Shown here piece by piece: positions 7,748-16,893 of a stretch of 64,000 nt of DNA (position 1 is its first letter; every line of letters begins with the position of its first letter). The notes beneath the pieces were generated by a model, which saw nothing but the letters and a program-made list of their open reading frames with translations, searched no databases and was not told where the DNA came from. The translations under genes and the position numbers were made by a program. The DNA is from Sphingomonas sp. (GTDB lineage Bacteria > Pseudomonadota > Alphaproteobacteria > Sphingomonadales > Sphingomonadaceae), in assembly GCF_013812825.1 (NCBI RefSeq), contig NZ_JACCSU010000018.1, forward strand, positions 31,485 through 95,484, read 5' to 3'.

Positions 7748-8548
7748 CTAGCGGGCGACCGAGGTGCCGCCGCCGGCGAGAGCAAGCTCGGCCGGCTGGT
7801 TCAGATAGGTGATGTAGATCGGCACCGCGCGCGGCAAGGCGACGTGCTGCTCGGGCTCGGGCGACGCGACGACGGGATCGCGGCCAAGCAGCCAGCGGGC
7901 GAGTTTCGGCGCATCCTCGAGCCGCACGCAGCCGTTGCTGACCGCGCGCTCGTCGCTCGCGAACAGGTCCTTCTTTGGAGTGTCGTGCAAGAAAATCCCG
8001 TGGCCGTTGGGGAAGCCGAACTTGACCTGGCCCATCGAGTTGCCGGGGCCCGGCAGCTGGCGGACCTTGACCGTCGTGCGGCCGGCGGCGACCGCCTTCC
8101 AGTCGACGCTCTCGGGCGAGATTTCGGGAGCGTTTTCGTCGAAGCTCGCGAGCACCTGGTAATTGTGCTTGCGAAGATAATCGACGCCGTCCTTGAGGAC
8201 GCGCGGGGCGATGATCTTGCGAGCCAGGTCGGCCGGCACGTTCCAGTAGGGATTGAGGGTCGCGTAATAGATCTTGCTGGCGATGGTCGGGGTCTGCGCG
8301 TCGGCCTTGCCGACGATCACCCGCATCGTGTCGACCACCTGGCCGTCCTCGACCATGAACAATCGCGCCGAGGCGGCGTCGACCAGCAAATAGCGGCCGC
8401 GCTTGGGATAGACCGGTGAGCCGAAGTCGGCGGGCACAGCCATGGCGGCGGCCGGAGTCGCCGCTGACGCAGGCGTCACTCCGATCGCGGGCACGGCAGA
8501 AAACAGCAGCGCAGCAACAGCGCCGCGGGACAGGGTCCGCAGAAACAC
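7748..8548 (-). CDS. Secreted L,D-transpeptidase, YkuD domain
   Basis: 266 residues from a GTG start, with a Sec signal peptide ending near residue 29 (TPASAA). The YkuD catalytic domain has a HDTPKKDLF segment (catalytic-domain His) and SNGCVRLEDA with the nucleophilic Cys in the (S/T)xGC(I/V)R motif. Such enzymes form 3-3 meso-DAP crosslinks in peptidoglycan or attach proteins in the periplasm. No PG-binding domain is seen. Convergent with rplQ. One of three L,D-transpeptidases in this window (others at 32960 and 43408). Confidence 0.9.
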   Translation of the reverse strand: MFLRTLSRGAVAALLFSAVPAIGVTPASAATPAAAMAVPADFGSPVYPKRGRYLLVDAASARLFMVEDGQVVDTMRVIVGKADAQTPTIASKIYYATLNPYWNVPADLARKIIAPRVLKDGVDYLRKHNYQVLASFDENAPEISPESVDWKAVAAGRTTVKVRQLPGPGNSMGQVKFGFPNGHGIFLHDTPKKDLFASDERAVSNGCVRLEDAPKLARWLLGRDPVVASPEPEQHVALPRAVPIYITYLNQPAELALAGGGTSVAR

Positions 8549-8768
8549 GGTAATTCTCTTTTCTTTAAAGCCTTTTGACGTTCCAACGCGCGTGCCGCGC
8601 GGCGGGTTGCAAAAATTCTTGACATGTTACGAATCAGGACTCGCGACTCGGCGCCGACTCGAGCTTTGCGAGTCGGATTTGCGCCCTCCGTTGCTCGGTC
8701 CAGCGCACAATCAGGGCGAGCTGGCCTGGAACAAGCGGCAACGCGGCGAGTCGCGGCCTTCGGCGCCC

Positions 8769-9311
8769 CTAACTTGAACGGTTGCCGGTTTGCCGAGGCG
8801 CCCGGTTGCGCTGACTGACGGCCGCGACGGTCGGGCCGGCTTCGGACCGGTGGGCGGCATCTTCGAGGTTGCGGTGGAGCGGCCGGTGGACGAACGGCAC
8901 GATCGCCCCGAGCGCGGCGCCCCACACGACCAGCGACAGGAACACTCCGAGGGCGGCAGTGCCGGCCGGCGCCTCCCCGCCGCTGACGATCGGCAGGACC
9001 ATCACCGCTCCGGCCGCCCAGACGACGAAGCCGAACGCCATCCCGAACAGCCAGCCGCCGCGAGGATGGTTCGCGGCGCGCCCGAACAGACGCGCGTAAA
9101 CGGCGCCGGCGAGCGCCATCAGCGGCCAGCCGGCGAGAAGCGTGGCGAGGATGCCAATGCCGAGGATCCGCGCCTCGACCTCGAGCGAGCCGAACGCGTG
9201 CAGCAGGGCGATCGCCGGAGCGGTCGCCAGCAGGCCGCTCAGTGCTCCGGCGAGCAGCGGCCGCTGAGTCGGGCCGGGATCGTAGCCGTGGGCGCCAAGG
9301 AAGCCGGCCAT
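8769..9311 (-). CDS. Integral membrane protein, four predicted TM segments, unknown function
   Basis: 180 residues from ATG at 9311 (MAGFLGAHGYDPGPTQRP), which overlaps the stop of the upstream GH1 fusion gene (TGATG). Four hydrophobic stretches are clear: LLAGALSGLLATAPAIALLHAF, ILGIGILATLLAGWPLMAL, WLFGMAFGFVVWAAGAVMVL and LGVFLSLVVWGAALGAIVPFV. It resembles the membrane part of the upstream fusion in size and style. Last gene of the leftward cluster SDR, DUF2231, GH1 fusion, this gene. I do not recognise a family. Confidence 0.75.
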   Translation of the reverse strand: MAGFLGAHGYDPGPTQRPLLAGALSGLLATAPAIALLHAFGSLEVEARILGIGILATLLAGWPLMALAGAVYARLFGRAANHPRGGWLFGMAFGFVVWAAGAVMVLPIVSGGEAPAGTAALGVFLSLVVWGAALGAIVPFVHRPLHRNLEDAAHRSEAGPTVAAVSQRNRAPRQTGNRSS

Positions 9312-11068
9312 CAGTCGACCAGCTCGGCAAGCGCCGGGCACTCGCCAAAGCCCGGCTGGTCGCGGTGCATGTCGATCAAATGCTTGTACGAGAGACCCAC
9401 CGCGCGCGGGTCGCGGTTGAGGTCGAACAGCCCGACCGGATCGACTCCGCCGAGCGGCTTGCCCAGCCCGATCGCCCAGTCGATCTGGTCGGTGAGGCTG
9501 TACCAGGTGAACCCGACGAGCGGCGCGCCGGCGCCGCGCAGCAGCTGGACATTGTGCCACTGCCGCCACAGCCAGCGCGGTCCATCGGATGCGTCGAGCC
9601 GGTTGGTCTCGGTGTGCATCATCGTCCGCCGGTAGCGCTCGTGGTACTGGTTGGCGATCACGTACCAGCCGAACAGCTCGCCGAGCGCGCGGCCCCGGCC
9701 GTCATTGTCGACCAGCCGCTCGTTCCATTCGTAATAATCGAGTCCGAGGATCGTTCGCCGCGGCACCTCGCGGGCGAGGAAGCGGCGATAATCGTCCTCC
9801 ATCCCGTGCTCGCGCAGCTTGGCCAGCATCGGGTCGCAAACGGGGTGCGCGAAAATCAGGTCGAGCGGCAGGAAGCGCCGCTCGTTCTCGAAAGCGGCAA
9901 TCGCCTCGATCCGCTCGTCGGGGCAGCACGGCTGGCAGAACTCGCTGCTCTCGCTGTTGACGAAAATGGCGTCGGGCCGGTGGCGAAGGATCGCCTCGGT
10001 CATCCGGGCGCTCGATCCGGCGAGGTTGAAGGCGGCGGTGAGGAACGCCTTGTCGTCCTTGAGCTGCTCGTTCCAGACCCCGTCGAGCGCGCTCATCCGG
10101 GCGCAGACGTACATCTCGTTGACCGGCGTGTAGAAGCGCACCCACGGGTAGCGCTGCGCGAAGGCCGCCGCATATTCGCCCAGCGCCTGGGGCAAGTCGG
10201 CGTTCTGGAAGTTGCCGAGCCAGCCCGGCACTCCGAAATGGCACAAATCGACGATCGGCTCCGGGCCATGGTCGCGAAGATCGGCCATCGGCTCGTCGGC
10301 GAGATCCCAGTTGTACTGGCCGGGCGCGGTGAACATCAGGTGCAGCGGCGGACCGTAGCGCAAATGAGTGACCCCGATCTCGCGGGCGAGCTCGAAATCC
10401 TGGCTCCAGCGCTCGTAATGGCCGGTGCCGCGCATCTGGTCGCGCCGCCAGCGGCCCCCCTCGATGGTCGGATAACTACACTCGATCCCGGTCGCGAAAA
10501 TAAAGCTTCGGCTGTCGCCTCGGCGGGCGCTGCGAGGCGGGCTGGACCGGCGCGGCGGATGCATCCGGACCGGCGGCGGCCGATCGGCGGGATAGCCGAC
10601 CGGGCGAGTGTAGAGGGCGCCGATGGTGAGGCCGAAGATCGCGTGGCCGAGCAGCAACCCGCCAAGATGGCCGGCGCTCAGGTCGGGCAGCAGCAGCGAG
10701 GGCGTCAGTGTGACGATCGCCGCTTGGGAATGCATCAGCTCGAGTTGCGGGCCGACGATCAGCAGCGCCAGCGTGGCCGGGAGCAGGCTGACGGCGAGCC
10801 CTTGAAGCGGCGGCGGCCAGTCGAACCTCGCCCAGAAGAAATAGGCGTAGAATAGCGCCCAGGCGACCCCGACCGCCATGTGCGCGGCCATTCCGACCGG
10901 CCACCAGACGAGCGCCGGTCCGTCCGGGGACACCAGGGTTCCGAGGCCGCGGACGATGTCGAACAGCGGGATTCCGGCGAGGATCAGGCCGCGGACCACG
11001 GCTTCCCAGGCGAGCGCGCCCGCCGCGCCGGCGAGCGCCGCCTTGCGCAGCGCGACGACCCGGATCAA
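9311..11068 (-). CDS. Fusion of an N-terminal membrane domain and a GH1-like glycoside hydrolase
   Basis: 585 residues from a TTG start, 12 bp after the DUF2231 gene, with AAGGGG upstream. Residues 1-160 hold about four membrane segments (AALAGAAGALAWEAVVRGLIL; VGMAAHMAVGVAWALFYAYFF; LAVSLLPATLALLIV; HLGGLLLGHAIFGLTIGALY). After a Pro/Arg-rich linker, residues about 190-570 are GH1-like: FATGIECSYPTIEGG, FYTPVNEMYV (the T-x-NE acid/base motif) and MMHTETNRLD at the position of the nucleophile I-T-E-N-G. Related to 6-phospho-/beta-glucosidases, but substrate unknown. The membrane attachment is unusual for GH1. The catalytic domain side (cytoplasm or periplasm) cannot be fixed by eye. Confidence 0.75.
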   Translation of the reverse strand: MIRVVALRKAALAGAAGALAWEAVVRGLILAGIPLFDIVRGLGTLVSPDGPALVWWPVGMAAHMAVGVAWALFYAYFFWARFDWPPPLQGLAVSLLPATLALLIVGPQLELMHSQAAIVTLTPSLLLPDLSAGHLGGLLLGHAIFGLTIGALYTRPVGYPADRPPPVRMHPPRRSSPPRSARRGDSRSFIFATGIECSYPTIEGGRWRRDQMRGTGHYERWSQDFELAREIGVTHLRYGPPLHLMFTAPGQYNWDLADEPMADLRDHGPEPIVDLCHFGVPGWLGNFQNADLPQALGEYAAAFAQRYPWVRFYTPVNEMYVCARMSALDGVWNEQLKDDKAFLTAAFNLAGSSARMTEAILRHRPDAIFVNSESSEFCQPCCPDERIEAIAAFENERRFLPLDLIFAHPVCDPMLAKLREHGMEDDYRRFLAREVPRRTILGLDYYEWNERLVDNDGRGRALGELFGWYVIANQYHERYRRTMMHTETNRLDASDGPRWLWRQWHNVQLLRGAGAPLVGFTWYSLTDQIDWAIGLGKPLGGVDPVGLFDLNRDPRAVGLSYKHLIDMHRDQPGFGECPALAELVD

Positions 11069-11080
11069 GCGCCCGGCCCC

Positions 11081-11566
11081 TTAATGGGCGCGGTCGCGGT
11101 CGATCACGCCGACGCCGTGGCGGTAGACGAGGTCGCCGCCCCTCCAGCCGCTGAAGATCAGGATCAGAACGACCGCGCCGGACAGATAGAGTCCGAGCGA
11201 CAGGACATTGTCGTCGCCATCGAGCCGGATCGCCAGATTGACGATCGACAGGACGACCGCCGCGACGTTCGCGATCATGTGCTGGAGCGCATGGTTGAGC
11301 CGCCGGATCCGGTCGTCGCCCATGAAGTCGATCAGTCCGAAGGCCGCGGCAACCAACGCCGTGCCGATGCCAAAGCCGATCAGCCACCGCGATGCGGTCG
11401 CGAACCCCGTGTCCCCGTAAGCGAGGAACAACAGGTCGGTGACGAACGCGCCGACCAGGCAGGTAATCGGAAACGGGATCAGCATCGGATGGATCGGGTG
11501 GGTCCCGATGCGGGCCGTGCTCCGCGGGTGATCGTGAACCCCACGGTTGTCGTCGATATCGTTCAT
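11081..11566 (-). CDS. DUF2231-like membrane protein
   Basis: 161 residues from ATG at 11566, overlapping the SDR stop (ATGA). THPIHPMLIPFPITCLVGAFVTDLLF is the hallmark N-terminal (H-P-x-H/P) motif of DUF2231 membrane proteins. Four hydrophobic segments follow (about 40-60, 70-90, 105-125, 130-148). Members are often linked with heme-like or redox partners, but no function is established here. Middle of the SDR-DUF2231-GH1 fusion cluster. Confidence 0.8.
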   Translation of the reverse strand: MNDIDDNRGVHDHPRSTARIGTHPIHPMLIPFPITCLVGAFVTDLLFLAYGDTGFATASRWLIGFGIGTALVAAAFGLIDFMGDDRIRRLNHALQHMIANVAAVVLSIVNLAIRLDGDDNVLSLGLYLSGAVVLILIFSGWRGGDLVYRHGVGVIDRDRAH

Positions 11567-12558
11567 TTGCCGTCTCCTTTGTACTTTGCGCCCAGCAGCC
11601 CGGCGCCGACGGCCATCGCCGCGCCCGCCGCCAGCCAGCCGCGGTGCTCGCTGGCCCACAACAGCGGCGAGCGGGTCTTCGCGCCCTCGCCGAAACGGCC
11701 GTGGGCGCCGTGATCGCCCGCCACCGGCTCGAACAGATTGTCCTTCCGGCCCGGCTCGAGCGGCTGCTCATCCTGCTGGCCTTCGATGCCGGTCATGGCG
11801 AGATAGCGGTCGAGCAGCGGTGAAATCAGCTTGTCGGCGAAAATCGCCTGGTAGGCGGGCGCGCCGACGATCCATTGCTTGCGGCTGGAATGGGCGGCTT
11901 TCCAGATCGCCCGGGCGGCGACTTCGGGCTGGTAGACCGCTCCGACCGGCTGCGGGCGGCCCCTGAGATGGGCCCGGACCCAGTCGAATTGCGGCGTGTT
12001 CACGCCCGGCAGCTGGACCATCGCGAGGCGCACCTTGCTGTCCATCGCGAGCAGCTCGGCGCGCAGCGAATCCTGGAAGCCCTGGAGCGCGTGCTTGGCC
12101 GCGCAATAGGCCGACTGCAGCGGAATGCCGCGGTAGGCGAGCGCCGATCCGATCAGGACGATCGAGCCGCAGTCGCGCGCAATCATGTGCCGGAGCGCCG
12201 CCCGAGTCCCGTGGATCTGCCCGTAGAAGGTGACGTCGACGACCCGGCGGAACTCCTCGAGGCTCATGTCCATGAAGCGCGAGAAAATGCCGGCGAAGGC
12301 GTTGTTGACCCAGATGTCGATGCGGCCGAACTCGTCGATAACGCGGTCGGCGGCGCGGTCGACCTGATCGGGGTCGGCGACGTCGGCCGGGATGGCCAGC
12401 GCCTGGCCGCCGAGCTGCTCGACTTCCCTGGCGGCTGCGTCGAGGCCGTCGCGGCCGCGCGCGATCAAGGCCACCGAGCAACCGCGGCGCGCAAACTCGC
12501 GCGCGGCGGCCCGGCCGATCCCGGCGGACGCGCCGGTGATGACCGCGATTTCGGTCAT
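11563..12558 (-). CDS. SDR family oxidoreductase
   Basis: 331 residues. Classical short-chain dehydrogenase: VITGASAGIGRAAA (Rossmann TGxxxGxG), WVNNAFAG (NNAG-like), the SALAYRG catalytic Ser region and YCAAKHA (catalytic YxxxK). It has a C-terminal extension of about 100 residues beyond the usual 250 that ends in a hydrophobic stretch (LAAGAAMAVGAGLLGAKY), a probable membrane anchor. NAD(P)H-dependent oxidation or reduction of an unknown substrate. First gene of the leftward cluster; divergent from ppk2. Confidence 0.9.
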   Translation of the reverse strand: MTEIAVITGASAGIGRAAAREFARRGCSVALIARGRDGLDAAAREVEQLGGQALAIPADVADPDQVDRAADRVIDEFGRIDIWVNNAFAGIFSRFMDMSLEEFRRVVDVTFYGQIHGTRAALRHMIARDCGSIVLIGSALAYRGIPLQSAYCAAKHALQGFQDSLRAELLAMDSKVRLAMVQLPGVNTPQFDWVRAHLRGRPQPVGAVYQPEVAARAIWKAAHSSRKQWIVGAPAYQAIFADKLISPLLDRYLAMTGIEGQQDEQPLEPGRKDNLFEPVAGDHGAHGRFGEGAKTRSPLLWASEHRGWLAAGAAMAVGAGLLGAKYKGDGK

Positions 12559-12679
12559 TCAATTCTCCGCTGTGCTGGAATCCAAATGCCACCGCATCCC
12601 CGAAGTTCCGAAAAGGCGCCCCGCTGCCCCTTGCCGAGCCGTCGCCTCCTTGCCACTAAGGCGGGCGAGGGGGTCGGGA

Positions 12680-13456
12680 ATGGCCGAGATCAGCGCCGAG
12701 GATTACGAAAGGCATCTCAAGCCGCTCACCAAGGAGCTGAGCGCGATGGCGCGCTGGGTCGCCGAGACCGGGCAGCGGGTCGTCGTCCTGTTCGAAGGCC
12801 GCGACACCGCCGGCAAGGGCGGCTCGATCGACATGATCGCCCGAGTGCTCAACCCGCGGCAGTGCCACGTCGTCGCCTTGTCCTCCCCCAACGAGCGCGA
12901 GCGCGCGCAATGGTATTTCCAGCGCTACGCCGCGCATTTGCCGCCGAGGGGCGAAATCGCGCTGTTCGATCGCAGCTGGTACAACCGCGCCGGGGTCGAG
13001 CCGGTGATGGGCTATTGTTCGGACGCCGACACTGGCGCGTTCCTGCGCGCGGTGCCCGAGTTCGAGCGGCACCTCGTCGAGGACGGCATCCTGCTCTACA
13101 AATATTGGCTGTGCTGCGACCAGGACAAGCAGGAGCAAAGGTTCGAAAACCGCCGCCGCAACCCGCTGAAACGCTGGAAGCTGTCGCCGATCGATGTCGC
13201 CGCGCGCAGCCAATACGACGCCTACACGCAAGCGCGCGAGACGATGCTCGCCGCGACCCACACCGAATTCGCGCCCTGGACCCTGGTCGACTTCAACGAC
13301 CAGGCGCTGGGCCGGCTGACCCTGCTCCGCGACCTGCTCGACCGGATCCCGGATACCGAGCTGCCATTGAACGAGATCGACTGGCCGCCGCTGCCCGGTC
13401 CCGCCGGCAAGGAGCGGTTCGGAGTGCTCCAGCCGATCCCCAATTACCGGGCCTGA
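12680..13456 (+). CDS. ppk2: Polyphosphate kinase 2 (PPK2 family)
   Basis: 258 residues from the ATG at 12680 (MAEISAEDYERHL) with GAGGGGG upstream. It has Walker A GRDTAGKGGSI (about 40-50), Walker B-like FDRSWYNRAG (about 97-106) and a lid RRRNPLKRWKLSP, all diagnostic of single-domain PPK2. It reversibly transfers phosphate between polyphosphate and nucleoside diphosphates, and length fits the class I type (ADP/GDP to NTP). Stands alone between divergent SDR and a DUF4956-like gene. Confidence 0.93.
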   Translation: MAEISAEDYERHLKPLTKELSAMARWVAETGQRVVVLFEGRDTAGKGGSIDMIARVLNPRQCHVVALSSPNERERAQWYFQRYAAHLPPRGEIALFDRSWYNRAGVEPVMGYCSDADTGAFLRAVPEFERHLVEDGILLYKYWLCCDQDKQEQRFENRRRNPLKRWKLSPIDVAARSQYDAYTQARETMLAATHTEFAPWTLVDFNDQALGRLTLLRDLLDRIPDTELPLNEIDWPPLPGPAGKERFGVLQPIPNYRA

Positions 13457-13556
13457 TAGCGGGCCTGAACGCGGCGATTGCGGAGCGCTGCGAAAAGCGT
13501 AGCTTGAGCGGCATGACGCTTGCTCGGCAGGGGGCTCTGGTTCGGGAGGGAGAGCG

Positions 13557-14255
13557 ATGAAGGCGTGGCGGTTGTTCGCTCAGTTGAGCGCTTACTATCT
13601 GGTCATCGCGGTGCTGGTTTACGCCGCCTTGATGCTGTTCCCCTGGGTCCGCGACTACCTCCCGGTCGGCGGAGTCGAGGAGCTGATCAACCAGCCGCAG
13701 CAGGCGGGAGCGAACGGGCTCACCGGAGTCCAGGTCCAGCAGACCGAAAACGTCGCCAATCTCGGCGAGAGCCTGTTCTGGCTGTCGACCGCGATCGTCG
13801 GCGCGCTGCTGACCGCGCTGCCGGTCAGCTGGACCTACATGGCGATCCGCCACGGCGACGAATACGACCAGTCGCTGATCAGCACGATCATCATCCTGCC
13901 GCTGGTCGTCACCGGAATCGTCGTCATCGTCCAGAACTCGCTGGCGCTGGCGTTCTCGCTCGCCGGGATCGCCGGCGCGGTGCGCTTCAAGAACTCGCTC
14001 AAGAGCTCGGGCGATGCGTTGTTCATCCTGCTGTCGGTCGGCATCGGCCTGTCGGCGGGGATCGGCGCGGTCGAGCTCGCGGTGGTGATGTCTGTCGCCT
14101 TCAACTACGGCTTCCTCGCCTTGTGGTTCACCGAATATGGCGAGCGCGAGGGGATGAAGCGCTACATGAGCGACTTCGAGATCGATCAAGCGGCCGCTCC
14201 GCCGACGGCCGTTCGTCCGGCGGCTGCCCCTCCAGCCGGGACGCCGGCCGAATAG
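13557..14255 (+). CDS. DUF4956-like membrane protein
   Basis: 232 residues. Four hydrophobic segments: about 10-28, 82-101, 110-140 and 150-190. A conserved loop AFSLAGIAGAVRFKNSLKSSGDALFI matches the AGxxGAxRFRxxL motif I associate with DUF4956 proteins. The N-terminal periplasmic loop and Ala/Pro-rich C-terminus are variable. A GGGAGGGAGAG ribosome site precedes the ATG. Members are often near CotH-like or polyphosphate-related (VTC) genes; here ppk2 is upstream and a kinase-like secreted protein follows on the other strand. Function unknown. Confidence 0.7.
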   Translation: MKAWRLFAQLSAYYLVIAVLVYAALMLFPWVRDYLPVGGVEELINQPQQAGANGLTGVQVQQTENVANLGESLFWLSTAIVGALLTALPVSWTYMAIRHGDEYDQSLISTIIILPLVVTGIVVIVQNSLALAFSLAGIAGAVRFKNSLKSSGDALFILLSVGIGLSAGIGAVELAVVMSVAFNYGFLALWFTEYGEREGMKRYMSDFEIDQAAAPPTAVRPAAAPPAGTPAE

Positions 14256-14258
14256 GCC

Positions 14259-15293
14259 TTAATTGAGGCAGGTGCGGAACAGCTTGGCGGCCATCCTGCG
14301 GTCGTCGGCGATGTCGGCGAAAAAGCTGTCGAGATAGGCGGTCGCGCGCCGCCGCGCCGGCTCGTCGAGCGGGACCTGGCCGAGCACCGCCAGAAGCGGG
14401 CCGCGGCGAGCTCGAAACTCGGCGGCGATGGCCAGCGCGTGCGAGTTGTGCGCGCAGAAGCCCGCGTAGCGGCGCTCGCGGACCTGGCCGATGCCGTCGG
14501 GGGTGACCGCGTAGGGCGCGTCGACCAGGCCCGAGAAATCGAAGTCGTACGGCACCGGCACCAGGCTTCCGCCGGGGCCGGGCTCGATCAGGCGGCTGTT
14601 GTGGCAGCAGCCTTCGCCCGGCGGGCCGGCGCGGATCGACCAGTCGCGGTTGCCGATCATATATTCGAACAAGGCGACCCGGGCGGAGTCGGTAGGGCTC
14701 AGCCGGCCGGTCGCGACTCGGTCGCCGGCCGCCGCCCGGCGCATCCCGTTGCGCGCCGCGACGTCCTCGATCTGCTCGATGAAAAAGCCGACCCGGCTGG
14801 TCACCGGACGATTGTCGTCATTGACATAGTCGACCGTCGCCAGCCGTGCCCGGAAGCTCGCCGGGGTCAGCAGATTGTAGAGGCGGTAGGCGGCGTATTC
14901 GAGCAGCAGATGCTGCTGGAACGAAGCGGCGGCGCGGCAGTGGGTGACCAGCTTGAGCTGGCGCTGGCCGGCGAACAGGGACGGCGGCGCGGGCTGGGCC
15001 TGGAAGCGGACCCGGAGCGGCGGGAACTGGCAGGTTTCGCGCTTCAATCGGGTGATCCCGCGCGGCGACAGCAGGATCGCGTGCGTCTCGGCCGGCGTTC
15101 CGGGCACCGCCAGCACCCCGGCTCGGGAGTCGCGCGAATGCTGGGCGGTCTGCGCGATCCTGGTGATCGGTCCGGTGATCGTGAAGCGGATCGGATGGTC
15201 GCTGGCGAACAGGGGCTTGGGCGGCGCTTGCGCCAAGGCCGCGGTTGCCAGCCCGAGGACGGCGGCGATCAGGCCGAGGCGGCGGAGCGTCAT
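14259..15293 (-). CDS. Secreted protein with kinase-like (CotH/HipA-type) motifs
   Basis: 344 residues with a signal peptide (AAVLGLATAALA, cleavage about residue 21). Two motifs suggest a protein-kinase-like fold of the CotH/HipA type: LFEYMIGNRDWS (about 212-223), resembling the catalytic-loop N-x-D, and PVPYDFDFSGLVDAPYA (about 257-273), resembling the DFD metal-binding motif. The Cys pair in GEGCCHNSRL lies between them. The start overlaps the stop of the upstream metallophosphoesterase (ATGA), so the two are translationally coupled: a putative secreted phosphotransferase next to a secreted phosphatase. The kinase reading is inference. Confidence 0.55.
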   Translation of the reverse strand: MTLRRLGLIAAVLGLATAALAQAPPKPLFASDHPIRFTITGPITRIAQTAQHSRDSRAGVLAVPGTPAETHAILLSPRGITRLKRETCQFPPLRVRFQAQPAPPSLFAGQRQLKLVTHCRAAASFQQHLLLEYAAYRLYNLLTPASFRARLATVDYVNDDNRPVTSRVGFFIEQIEDVAARNGMRRAAAGDRVATGRLSPTDSARVALFEYMIGNRDWSIRAGPPGEGCCHNSRLIEPGPGGSLVPVPYDFDFSGLVDAPYAVTPDGIGQVRERRYAGFCAHNSHALAIAAEFRARRGPLLAVLGQVPLDEPARRRATAYLDSFFADIADDRRMAAKLFRTCLN

Positions 15294-16360
15294 GGCCGGC
15301 GGCCCCCGACCGAGCCGCGGTCCCAGCTGTGGGGCACCAGCCGGTCGCCGACGATCTCGAGGTAGCTGAGCTTGCCGCCGTAATAGCGCGAAATGCCGGT
15401 ATCGATCAGCGCCAGCCGGCCGCCGTGGCTAATCGCGATCCCGGCGCGGTTGGGCGTGTGGGCGATCACCATCCGCTTGGCGCCGGTCGAGCGAAGCACG
15501 GTCGCCAGCTCCGCCTCGGGCGGCGGATAGGCGGTCGCCGGGTGCGCCTGCCCGGGAGCGGCGGCGCGAGCCTCGCTGTCGCTCGCTCGGGTCGCATAGC
15601 CGCGATACCAGAGCGGCCCGAACGGGTCGTGGATGATGGCGGTCGGAGCCTCGGTCCGGCTGGCGAGCGCGGCCGCGGTCAGCCGGTTGATCTCGTCGAC
15701 CCGGACTCCGGCGTAGCGGACGCTGACGCCGCCGTGGACGAACAAATTGTCGCCGATGCGGGCGACCGCGGGGTTGGCGATCGTCCACCGCCCGAGCGCG
15801 CCGCTCGGGCTCCACGCGGCCCGGTGCTCGAGCTTGCCGGGCGGGTTGGCGGCCAGCCAGGCGGAACGGATCGCGGCATCGCTCATCGCCGGCGCGACGG
15901 CTCGGTGGGCGGCGACGATCGCCGCCTGGTTGGCTTCATAGACTCGGCGGCGCAGGCGGTCGGAACCGGCGTTGGCGAAAGCCGCGAACTCGCCCGGGTG
16001 AACGTAGCGCAGGTCGTCGGTCATGTTCATCGCTTCGTGATTGCCGACGACGACCACGACCCGGCCGCCCGACCGCCGTGCCTGGCCCTGCAGCCGCATC
16101 AGGTGACGGATGATCTTGAGCGAATCGGGGCCGCGGTCGGTAATATCGCCCAACTGGACGAGGACCGTCGAGCCGCCCCTCCAGCGGTTGCGGCCGTCGA
16201 TCAGCCGCGCCCGCAAGGCGATCTCGCGCCACGCTTCAAAATCGCCGTGGAGGTCGCCGACGGCGACGATCCGCTGCGGTGGGGCGGCGATCGTGGGCTC
16301 GGTCATCATCGACGCGGCGATCGCAAACGCAACAGCGAGCCGCCAGATCCTCCTGATCAA
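15290..16360 (-). CDS. Secreted metallophosphoesterase (calcineurin-like)
   Basis: 356 residues from a TTG at 16360 with GGGGGAGG about 8 bp upstream. That start gives a clean signal peptide (RRIWRLAVAFAIAASMMTEPTIAA), whereas an in-frame ATG at 16426 adds an unlikely N-terminus. Metal-binding motifs of the superfamily are in order: VAVGDLHGDFEAW, QLGDITDRGPDS, VVGNHEAMNMT, VHGGV and AHTP. A periplasmic or exported serine/threonine-type phosphatase is likely; substrate unknown. Operon with the kinase-like gene downstream. Confidence 0.85.
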   Translation of the reverse strand: MIRRIWRLAVAFAIAASMMTEPTIAAPPQRIVAVGDLHGDFEAWREIALRARLIDGRNRWRGGSTVLVQLGDITDRGPDSLKIIRHLMRLQGQARRSGGRVVVVVGNHEAMNMTDDLRYVHPGEFAAFANAGSDRLRRRVYEANQAAIVAAHRAVAPAMSDAAIRSAWLAANPPGKLEHRAAWSPSGALGRWTIANPAVARIGDNLFVHGGVSVRYAGVRVDEINRLTAAALASRTEAPTAIIHDPFGPLWYRGYATRASDSEARAAAPGQAHPATAYPPPEAELATVLRSTGAKRMVIAHTPNRAGIAISHGGRLALIDTGISRYYGGKLSYLEIVGDRLVPHSWDRGSVGGRRP

Positions 16361-16457
16361 CTGCCTGCCTCCCCCGCGCCCGCAAGGCGCCGAGCCTAGC
16401 AAAGGCGCAGCGAAGAATCCAAACACGCTTTCGGCGAGCGCCGGGAAGCCAGCCTGC

Positions 16458-16676
16458 TCAGGAGTTTTGCGGGGTTCCTGGCTTGGCCGGGACGGTCTTG
16501 CACACCCTTTGCGTGCCCAGCCGGGTGCCCGTCGATTCCTCTTCGAACTCCTCGCACACGCGAGTCTCCGCCTGCGGCCTGGCCGCCGGCTTGGCGGCCT
16601 CGACCGGGACGGCGGGCTGGGTCGCGCAGGCGGCGATCATGCTGCTCAACGCCAGCATGGCCAAGCACTTGTTCAT
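16458..16676 (-). CDS. Small lipoprotein
   Basis: 72 residues from ATG at 16676. MNKCLAMLALSSMIAAC is a short lipoprotein signal peptide with an (L/I)-A-A-C lipobox. The mature part is Ala/Pro/Glu-rich with a Cys pair (RVCEEFEEE...RVCKTV). No family recognised. It lies upstream of the metallophosphoesterase on the same strand with about a 100-bp gap. Confidence 0.65.
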   Translation of the reverse strand: MNKCLAMLALSSMIAACATQPAVPVEAAKPAARPQAETRVCEEFEEESTGTRLGTQRVCKTVPAKPGTPQNS

Positions 16677-16893
16677 CGGGCACTCCTCGTTCCAGGTCCG
16701 CGGCGGTGTTGAGCAGCGGCGGACGAATCCGGCCATGCCGATTTCGACCAACGGCCTGCAGGGACGCGCCAATGACCGAGCGCGGCTCGACCGCGACCGC
16801 CGCAACCCAGGCCGGGCGGACGGAACATTGACGTCAAGGGGGCTTTTTAACCCTGCCGCTGCTAGGGAAGCGCGCGTGGGGCAGGATGACGTC

